Of a stretch of 64,000 nt of DNA, positions 56,607 to 64,000 are shown piece after piece. Within the stretch, counting starts at the first letter, position 1; each line of letters begins with the position of its first letter. Below the pieces are notes generated by a model that saw only the letters and a list, made by a program, of their open reading frames with translations, was not told where the DNA came from and searched no databases. The position numbers and the translations under genes are program-made. The stretch is taken from NCBI GenBank assembly GCA_037044905.1, contig JBAOKB010000173.1:372001-436000 (forward strand), read 5' to 3'. The DNA is from Hortaea werneckii. Taxonomy: Eukaryota; Ascomycota; Dothideomycetes; Mycosphaerellales; Teratosphaeriaceae.

Positions 56607-58468
56607 ATCTTTGAAGAGAGTTCGAGCTTGAAGGTTTTTGGGTTCAAACCTAGCAGAGAGAAGGAAATGCAATGATCGAAAAAGCCAAAGATAAAAATCG
56701 GAGTTACTAGAGCGACCACGGCCGGGCAAAAAAAAAAAAAAAAAAAAAAAGGCGAGCCGGAACAACAGCTAGTCGTGGAAACTAAAGCAAGTGCCTTGCG
56801 TGCTTCCAACCTGCTAGCCATCTAAGGGAGGGCCAAGAGCCTAATAACCACTAGCTATTCGATGTCGACCCGTAGACCGTCTTAGCACGCCGAGTGTGTA
56901 CTATTCCCCACATTCTCGTAACGAATAGAATGGGATATTTTCCCTTAGCACAACTAGCTGTTAGCCTCATGTACGACTAAGAGGCTTTATGCTCTTCTGG
57001 AAGCACTTTAGACTATACGACTTTCGTAGCGGTTGTTCGAAGTGTGACATCCGTTCCCTGCAAGTTTTAGTCTATGCCGGTAAAGAATCCATTTGGCGGA
57101 AGTACGCGTCGAGTCACTTAGCTTGCCGGTACATCACGGCGTTTGAGTCCAATTGTTAGGACAAAAGATCTGTTCATCACGCATCGTGCGCACGATAGGA
57201 GGCCACACCGGGGTGTGATGGAAGGAAGGAAAAGAAATCACGGAATTAAGTCTTACGGTCATTCGTGTTGCTAGTAGCTGGGGACTAAAACACCCATTTT
57301 CAGCGGATGTGCGTTCTGCATCTGACCAGATCTGGCGTTAAGCACCAAAGGTTCGCTTGTAGAGATCGTTAAAATTAGGATTTGGTACGGAATTGCTGGT
57401 GCAAGACCCCCGGCCATGGAGTGCATAAGATTCCTTGACGTGTCGTCCTGCGTTCAGCATCTTACCCCTATGCTCAGCGGATCCTACGATTTCAAAGTTG
57501 GTTTTGTGGCTCAGCCAGCCATTGTACAGCTCCTGGGCCCTATGTTAGAGTGATCACGGGTCAGCCGCGACTATAACCGGTCATCAACCTGAAGCAGGTG
57601 CTTGTGTGCTTGCGAGCTTGCTACCGGTGTACCATATGAGAAAGAGGTAAAACCAAAGCATGAGGTATTTGAAAGCGTCGATTTACGCCTTGGGCGGAGC
57701 GGTTCTGGGGTTTCGTGCTTGTCCAGACAACAATGCACGAATGCATACTCCGGATCAGCTTTATACTAATGGAGCGCAGTTGCTTTTTTAAAACGCCTGC
57801 AACCAGCCTGTATCTAAATCGTTGAGAATTCGGCGGATTTGCTCTAAAGACGGCGCTGGCAGCACCATCGCTCGTCTTTTCAGATTCCAGTGTGCCACAG
57901 TGTTCTAGGTAGGTTTTGCCGATGAGAGGGCTAGAAATCTGTGTTCCAATCTAGCTACCAATGTTTCTCGCTTCGTCACTGTAGATAAACTTGTTAGGAT
58001 TCAGGATCAACGTGTAGTGGAAGAGATCCAGTGACCTGATCTTTCGTTCGAGCTCCATATAGATCCGCTGATTCCGCTCTCAGTCTTGCATCCATGATCG
58101 CTCTCGGTCATGATCAGATCCCTAGCGCAGATATTACAGCGAAAAATGCCATCGCTACTATTGCGAAGAGGGCTAGCGTGGTAGTGCAACAGAAACAAAA
58201 GTTTTGGCTTCCTCCCCTGCATGGCTCTGTCGGCTTGGAATTTGTTGTCAAACTACTCCACATTCACGATTTGCGCCGTGGCCTAGTACCTGTATGATAC
58301 CACGCTCTGTCTTGATCCAAGGTTCGTCATCCGCCCTCAGACCGTCTTAGCACGCCAGGTTTTTACGGCTTACTGTGTTCTCGCACCTCATGTTTGCCAA
58401 ATTGGATAGGGTTTCAACTCTTGCGTTTCTTTCAAGCTGGTTGAAGCCGATGCTTAGCTTCGCAGGCG
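56607..58468. other. Long intergenic stretch, no supported gene
   Basis: About 1.9 kb with only short frames, an A23 tract at 56728 and one copy of an 18-bp sequence (AGACCGTCTTAGCACGCC) at 56874 that recurs at 58339. Confidence 0.5.
56728..56750 (+). repeat. A23 homopolymer
   Basis: Twenty-three A residues about 120 bp after the SNARE stop codon. Confidence 0.9.
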
Positions 58469-59332
58469 TCAATTCTTCCGCTGCCTCGCCTTCCTTTTTC
58501 GCAGATAGTATTTAGACGGATGAGGCTTTGTCACTAGTTTTGGGTCCTCCTGCTTCTTAAGATGTGTCCTCGTACGCGATGGAGTAGTGACTGCAGGTGG
58601 CGGACTAGTGACTGTAGCGACCTGATCGGATGCCGCAAAGGCCCAAGAGGGAGTGCCGTCCGACATGGCGAGGTCTTTGTCGTCATCTTCAGCTTTCCCT
58701 ACCGGCGATGCTACTATCGGCCTGGAAGTTGAACGAGCAACCGAATCAGGCTCGGGATCGGGCGACTCAACGGCAGCAGGGTAGACAGAGCTTTGACACT
58801 GACAAATCTGCACTTGCTCCAAACCCTGTTTGACTTCGGCCCTCAACCCTGCGAAATGCTGGTCCAGCTTCTTCTCAATGTCGGCAAAATTTTTATTGCA
58901 ATGTGAGCTAAGCTGTAGCTCCAGTGCACGGGTTGCGCGTTCGATATCATTGCTCGTAACACCGCTACAGCTCTCCCGAACCGGAGTTTCGCCGTGGCTT
59001 GGCCGCTGAACGCGCGAAGGAGGAAGGCTGCGCGGCGGTTGTGGGTGGATGTCGCCTGGCGCGCACGTGCGTTGCTGAGGTAATGGTGGAGGGGGCATAG
59101 CAGCCCAAGACGTCGGATCAGGCGATGGGGTCGCGATGCGGGGCGGGTCCTGCCGGCTGGAACGCTGCGGGGGTGGGCGGGCTTGAGGCCAGTGGTGAGA
59201 AAGATACTGACCGTACCTCTCTTGGGCCGGACCGTGGGCGTTTGGAACGGACGGCCGCTGCTGTGGCAGCCCGGTGTCCACCCGCAGGCCGTGCGGGCGT
59301 CGGTTATACACATGGGGATTCGTCGAATTCAT
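58469..59332 (-). CDS. Hypothetical proline-rich basic protein
   Basis: ATG at 59332; 287 codons without introns. The N-terminal half is rich in Pro, Gln, Arg and Ser (AMPPPPLPQQR). A helical, possibly coiled-coil stretch follows around ATRALELQLSSHCNKNF and FADIEKKLDQHFAGL. An acidic patch (GKAEDDDKDLAMSDG) comes next, and the C-terminus is strongly basic (KYYLRKRKARQRKN), which looks like a nuclear localisation signal. I do not recognise a family. The length and the charge segments suggest a real, mostly disordered nuclear protein. Confidence 0.45.
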   Translation of the reverse strand: MNSTNPHVYNRRPHGLRVDTGLPQQRPSVPNAHGPAQERYGQYLSHHWPQARPPPQRSSRQDPPRIATPSPDPTSWAAMPPPPLPQQRTCAPGDIHPQPPRSLPPSRVQRPSHGETPVRESCSGVTSNDIERATRALELQLSSHCNKNFADIEKKLDQHFAGLRAEVKQGLEQVQICQCQSSVYPAAVESPDPEPDSVARSTSRPIVASPVGKAEDDDKDLAMSDGTPSWAFAASDQVATVTSPPPAVTTPSRTRTHLKKQEDPKLVTKPHPSKYYLRKRKARQRKN

Positions 59333-59900
59333 CTGCGCAAGTATGCGGGCCACAGGCTCACGAGGTCAGGCCTTGGCGAGGGCGTGCTCATACGATGGCC
59401 TCACGTTGCGGCGGGCACCACTTTCTATGGGGTACGAAGAGCGGGTGGTAAATTGCCATTCCCAAACAGATGGTAAGCCCGGCTAGGAAAGATGCTTACT
59501 GTTGGATACGGGTAACTAAGCTAGCAAAAGCACTTCTGGCCCTCTTCGACATCCCCTTCCACCTTGATAAGCTTCCCCCCCTGCGGGCTGACATTTTCCT
59601 GTGCCGTACGTAATTGACCCGCTTCGTATGCCCTACCTGCCCTTATTGCTCTCATCGAGCTCGGGGCCCCGTTGCTGCGTTATTCTTTGCACTGCGTTGC
59701 ACTGAGCTGCAAGAGCAAGCCTTCTCGAGAGAGTACTTGACCGCAAAAAGATACCATGAGCCACAACGAATATTGCATATGACATTGTATGCTAGAGAAT
59801 ACGCTGAGTAACGGCAGCGAAAGGGCATCGGCCTATCCGTGTGAGCACCATCTTGCTACGTCGATAGGAAGCCATCTATTAGTCGCCCGGCAGTTCTGCC
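59333..59900. other. Intergenic, no supported gene
   Basis: Short frames on the plus strand only; no motif. Confidence 0.45.
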
Positions 59901-60657
59901 TCATTTTAGACCCCGCAAGGCTTGATTTAACGTAATGATGTCTACTGGGAGCTTCGGGAGAGCCTGAGAAAGAAGGACGGCGTTGTCATCGTTTCCGGTG
60001 TCTTCAGTTTCAATGGTGTTGTTGGCGATAATGTATCTATGCGACCCTTAGCAAGCTTCATAACGCCTTTGAATGGATAATGGCATACACCGTGTAACCC
60101 AGATCAAACAGACGATATGCAGTGCTTGCCACCGCGCCCCCTGTTCTGATTCCCGATAGCACAACCGTGTCTATACTCTGGGCGAGCAGAATCTGCTCAA
60201 GGGAATTGCTGGTCCCAGCAGAGTAGCCAGTCTTTTGAAGCACAACGTCGCCTGCTTCAGGCTTGACATGGAACGAGGGGTAGATCATGGTCTTGACGTC
60301 CTCTGCGGTTCCGATCTTGCCAGCCGGCCCTCGAAAAGGACTATCTGGTCCCAGCTCTGGTTGCCATGCTGAACTAAAATATGGGCGCGTGAATATAATC
60401 AAGGGAGATTCAAGATCGTGCAATGCCTCTATCCAGCACTTCACGCTAGAAATCCATTCTCGCCCTTCATGACGCATCGCAACAGGCTCAACGAATGCGT
60501 TGACAGGGTCTAGGTTGAGGAAAGCTAATCTGCCGTCGAAAACAAGGTCGTTGTTGGTGACAGTCGACGGGATGCACGTCGGGTGGCAAGTGTAGCTGGT
60601 GTTGAGCGGTGCAAGACCAGCGCCCAGCAGTAGACCGTACTGAACCGAGAGGAACAT
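59901..60657 (-). pseudogene. Isochorismatase-fold protein, probably secreted, interrupted by a 49-bp insertion
   Basis: Member of the isochorismatase-like cysteine-hydrolase superfamily. The chosen ATG (60657) begins a plausible signal peptide (MFLSVQYGLLLGAGLAPL). The core is visible: LAFLNLDPVNAFV (catalytic Asp), LIIFTRPYFSSAW, VVLQKTGYSAGTSNSLEQIL (catalytic Lys), and DTVVLSGIRTGGAVASTAYR. The nucleophilic Cys position in the last motif is Gly/Ala, as in subfamilies that lack it, so hydrolase activity is doubtful. The frame ends early at 60058. Removing 49 bp (60075-60027), flanked by the direct repeat ATTATC, restores VYAIIANNTIETED and the expected C-terminus DNAVLLSQALPKLPVDIITL, ending at 59901. 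No GT-AG intron fits these edges, so it is probably a disabling insertion. Confidence 0.72.
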
Positions 60658-61567
60658 GAGGAGCCGTGAGTTTCTGTGGACGGATGCCAAATTTGCGGGC
60701 GAAAGAAAAGACAGAAGACCACGGATTTGGGATGTGCTATCCGGCCGAACAATTCGAAAGAAGGCTTTCAACGACGCAGCCGCAAGCTGAGACTTTTTTC
60801 AAAGAAGTAATCTAATGATTACGAAATGGGTCCTCCATTCGACGGTCTCTCACGGCCGCTCAAGGCAAAGCGCTGTACCACCCCTTTTCATCCATCAAAA
60901 GATGCCTAAGTTCGCGGTGGTCGTACTGAAACCCGGACGTCTTCTTTGGAGACCAGGTAGCCAAAGCTCTTGCAGCTGTACCCGCCAAGAGCACTTGTCG
61001 CACTCTCGATTCTGTAGCGGTGAACTTATAGGTAGATGAACACCTTCCAAATCCGACTCGTACTGTCGTCTATCAAACTTCGCCCACAGGGCCTCAAAGT
61101 GCCACAGACGCCAACACCTTCTCTCGACGGTTGGAATTCCTCTAACTACCAGACTAAGGCACCGATGATCAAAGCAAGATTGGGCGTGCTTACTAAAGCT
61201 GGCGCTGCATCCAGAAGTAATGAGTTCCGACGGTTTCATAGTGGTATTCAGCGGATGTAATCAGGCTTCGATGGTACGCAGTCATTTTGACCCCCGACAG
61301 TGGTTGGCATGAATTGCGCATGTCTCACCTTGATATGGGAAAGGACATGTAGGCCCTTGGCAAGATCTACTTGTCCGTGTGTCAAGTGTAAGAAATCGAA
61401 CTGCTTACAACGTGCCGTTGAAAAGGTCCGGTTAGGGACTTAGGAGAAGCAGGGGATGTAAACGGTAAGAGGAGGAGTGTAATATGTGAGACGAGTGAGT
61501 ACCTTATATACGCAATGTTCTTATCAGGTCCGCAAAATTGAGACAACTTCGTTTATATTCAAGAATA
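60658..61567. other. Intergenic, no supported gene
   Basis: The frames here show no recognisable motif and no copy elsewhere. Confidence 0.45.
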
Positions 61568-61753
61568 ATGTCAGCCCGAAAGACTGCAATAGCTCTCCGC
61601 GACTACTCTGAAGTGCTTACTAACGAGGAAAGACGCTGCTATCTTGAAGATATTCTGGCTATACCTAGTATAGTGGACGGGAAGCACATCCGCCGCAGCG
61701 CCAGACTAGCAAAAATCCAACGATCCGACATGAACAACGAACATAGGCAGTAG
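61568..61753 (+). CDS. Possible small basic protein (61 aa)
   Basis: ATG 61568. Helical, charged sequence (RDYSEVLTNEERRCYLEDIL) ending in a basic HIRRSARLAK motif. No family recognised; could be chance. Confidence 0.25.
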   Translation: MSARKTAIALRDYSEVLTNEERRCYLEDILAIPSIVDGKHIRRSARLAKIQRSDMNNEHRQ

Positions 61754-61869
61754 ATGAATGCTATTAGCATGTAGGTACACATCAATTGAATGTAGAATCT
61801 AGCACTAGACTAATCATCGCATACGTCTACTATTTTCACAGCAAAGATATGAGTTTTAAAGCCTCGCCA

Positions 61870-63030
61870 AGTGGCTTACTTGTCGTGACATTTGCAGAAC
61901 ATCTGCAAACTTTACTATTTAAAAGACGATATAGAGATCCTTTCCGCAGCGTAAGGGCATGGCTTGCAGGGAGACGCTATATGGCGAGTGAGCATCGCAA
62001 TACAGTCAGACAAGCATTCTCGCGATAATTCCTTACTGCACATTATGTTACCTCCTGATAGTGAAGCGTATTTGCCATTGATAAGTGAGCTTGCAATTGA
62101 TGTTTCAGCTTGACTCAAACATTATTCATTTGCTGGTTGGGAGAGGCAGAGGAAACGGGTGTCCTGTTGAGGTGGGGACCATCACGTTTGCTAAATGCAC
62201 CGGCAGAGGCCTCTTCGGCAAGCCCACGACTCATCTCGTGATCTCGCAAGTCACGCTGCGGTTTTCGATGCCAATTTCGTTCCTATTAGAATGCTTTCCG
62301 GGAGACCAAAAGGGTCGGTCATACATTTCAACATTGTCCGTGCTTTTGGAAGTCAGGTCTAAGCAAGTTACGTGAATGAAAAGGTCATCCCTCATCAATT
62401 CCGCGCATAGTTTAACGAGAAACGATTTTGTTACTTCTAGCTAGCGTGCAATACAAAAGGACACGACCTTACGACTTCTTAAAACCAAGCTTATGGAACA
62501 TTTACCACTCTATCTTACGTAGACGTCTAAATAGAATAAAGTACATAAATGAAGAGCTATAGGCACTTAATATGCATACTCTATATAAGGCTCTCGAAGA
62601 GCAAGGTGTCTTATAGATACCTACTAACAAATGTAAGAGTACCTACTTCTTAGATGTAAAGTTCCTAATTCCGTTTCCTCTTTTTTAAATTTATCCAAAA
62701 GTTTAATTTACTCTTAGTTGCTAGGGTTATAAGAGAACCGATAGCTATTACTATAAGAAATAATAGGCTATTCTAACTATAAGGGTAAAGACCTAGTCGC
62801 GCGCTTCAATTAATAAATAGTATAGTACAGAGGTATACTTTATAAGCTAAGCCGACAAACTCGATCTAGTCTCTATACCATGTAGTTATGCACTAACAGC
62901 GCATTCTTTTTACTATATGCCACGAATAATCGCCTACATACATAGCTACGGACCATTAGGATTGTCCGACTCGTATGTCGGTGCACTATATACGACTCGA
63001 ACCTGCTGTTTGACCCAGACATTTTTGGTA
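61870..63030 (+). pseudogene. Deletion derivative of the cassette (C part, flank, end of 193-aa gene, Q part)
   Basis: 61870-62430 matches part C and its downstream DNA at 18870-19410, including LVGRGRGNGCPVEVGTITFA. 62435-62540 matches the 3' flank of part B. 62580-62660 matches the last 26 codons' end and trailer of the 193-aa gene (AGAGCAAGGTGTCTTATAG). 62709-63030 matches part Q and onward at 21351-21700. Part B and most of the small gene are deleted. The order is the same as around 19-21.7 kb, so this is a derivative of the copy 2 / copy 3 junction. The Q part is rich in C-to-T and G-to-A changes relative to 21351, which suggests RIP. Confidence 0.7.
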
Positions 63031-63176
63031 CGTGGAAGGGTCTTATTAGCATAGATTAGCAGCATTCGGAGCCCTCTATATGTGGTGTTCTAGGACCCAT
63101 GGATTAATCCTAGTGCATGGCGAGAAGAAGCACGTACCAACCCCGTTACAGTAGCTGCTAACAGGAACGACATTGT

Positions 63177-63987
63177 TTACGTAAAGAGAGCCTTGCGAGA
63201 GCCTCGCGCTCTGAAGAAAGGCCACGTTTGTAACAGGGCATCATAACCCTCAGAGTCTCGCGGCGCCAACGTATAGTGGAGACAAGGAGAGTTTAAAAAG
63301 TCCATGGAGCAAGCTGCAGTATGGTCGCCATTTCTTGTCCTAGTCGAAGTCTGCACATCCTGGATGGTAAAAACCAGATCATTTAGAAATATGACCTTGT
63401 CAAACACCTCGCCGAACTCTCGCAATTCCCCCCGCGTTGAGATACATCCTCTTTTAGCCGCGGGCCTGCTGCTCTCATCTAAGTGCGTCGTCGGGTCCAG
63501 TATGATCCGCGTTTAAACGTGAAGTCTGTCCAGCTGGACATCTAAATCCTTGAGCGCGTCTTTCGAGCAGTCCTAGCCGCCACTTTCTTGAATCCTGATG
63601 TGGACCTGTTGAGTTCTGAGCTTCCTCACGAGGTCCAGGACTGCAGGCATGCAATTGCTCCTCAGGATTGCCCCATTGTTCCAATGGTTACTTGCGATGT
63701 AAAGCCTTCCGCTCCCTGCCGGCACTGACGATGGCAGGAGCTGGCGGGTCAACGCCGATCGAATACAGGCGGCCTCAACCATAGTCCAAACGAGAATGCC
63801 GAGCAGAATGACGCGAAAGGGTCTTATGAGACTCATGGATCGCTGCCTCCACATCATCACGCTTTGGGTCAATCAATCTTACGATGCATTCTGTACAGAT
63901 GGAAGAAAAGTCTTTGTTTTGCGCGGATGAGTCAGCAGCGGCAGCGTCGAAAGGGCATACTCTCGGCAGGATGCGCACTAGCGACAT
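63177..63987 (-). pseudogene. CAP59-type alpha-mannosyltransferase, copy 2, with in-frame stops
   Basis: Family of fungal alpha-1,3-mannosyltransferases (cryptococcal CMT1/CAP59 group), type II membrane enzymes. Minus strand: a membrane anchor RPFRVILLGILVWTMVEAAC, then GRLYIASNHWNNGAILRSN, AVLDLVRKLRTQQVHIRI, a TAG, DCSKDALKDLDVQLDRLHV, a TAA (about 63515), then TRIILDPTTHLDE in the same frame, then FGEVFDKVIFLNDLVFTIQD and RDSEGYDALLQTWPFFR, ending RKALFT. The two nonsense codons leave the rest of the frame intact, and the conserved order matches the family, so inactivation seems fairly recent. The N-terminal tail is in another frame near the right window edge. The C-terminal third is missing. 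Confidence 0.82.
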
Positions 63988-64000
63988 GCGTAAATGGGCG

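Noticed and set aside
56640..56660. GGTTCAAACC as a tRNA B box
   Set aside because: No matching A box or acceptor stem around it.
58007..58297. Short frames on both strands near 58.1 kb
   Set aside because: No motif, no copy elsewhere, and the two strands overlap each other.
60769..60771. Upstream TTG as start of the isochorismatase-like protein
   Set aside because: Fungal genes rarely start at TTG; the ATG at 60657 gives a coherent signal peptide.

Overview
The window looks like nuclear DNA of a filamentous ascomycete (Pezizomycotina). The reasons are: short introns of 49-68 nt with GTRNGT donors and CTAAC/CTGAC-like branch sites; a CSC1/OSCA-type channel; an NRPS-like carboxylate reductase; fungal bZIP, NACHT (NLR) and CAP59-type mannosyltransferase relatives; and a CpG-centred transition bias in one repeat copy that resembles repeat-induced point mutation (RIP). 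I found no rRNA, tRNA, CRISPR, reverse transcriptase, integrase or transposase that I can support. All alignments were done by eye, so repeat edges are approximate to tens of bases.

Left flank (1-6.8 kb), ordinary single-copy DNA: a 5'-truncated CSC1-like channel gene, a fragment distantly related to a family amplified further right, and an intact three-exon MFS transporter on the minus strand.

Middle (6.8-49.0 kb), an amplified accessory zone. Two long units repeat in the same order. Block Y (6.82-13.65 and 31.49-38.60 kb) begins inside the reductase gene. Block X (13.68-20.58 and 41.15-47.84 kb) follows it. A bZIP gene and a 2-kb block V separate Y from X in the second unit and are missing from the first. 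Between the units (20.6-31.5 kb) lie a further cassette copy, another bZIP copy, another V block and the longest copy of the reductase gene, itself broken. The recurring cassette is: 217-aa protein (+), then a large multi-part protein (+, parts called Q, A, C and B here), then a small spliced basic-region (bZIP-like) protein (-). I recognise neither the 217-aa protein nor the large protein. There are five copies of the large gene plus one deletion remnant (61.9-63.0 kb), three 217-aa family genes plus a divergent relative at 4 kb, and three bZIP-like genes that all splice to intact frames. Four copies of a BAH-like unit with an LRPR motif lie in the same zone.

Right flank (49-64 kb): decayed single genes (a NACHT NLR fragment, two CAP59-type mannosyltransferase fragments, a 2EXR/F-box-like fragment, a gene ending in a half zinc cluster), a SNAP-25/Sec9-like SNARE with an unusual core residue, a proline-rich basic protein, and a probably secreted isochorismatase-fold protein interrupted by a 49-bp insertion.

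The best candidate for something undescribed is the repeated cassette: an uncharacterised small protein, an uncharacterised large cysteine-containing protein and a zipperless bZIP-like factor that travel together and have been amplified locally, with the small genes kept intact while the large gene diverges or decays.
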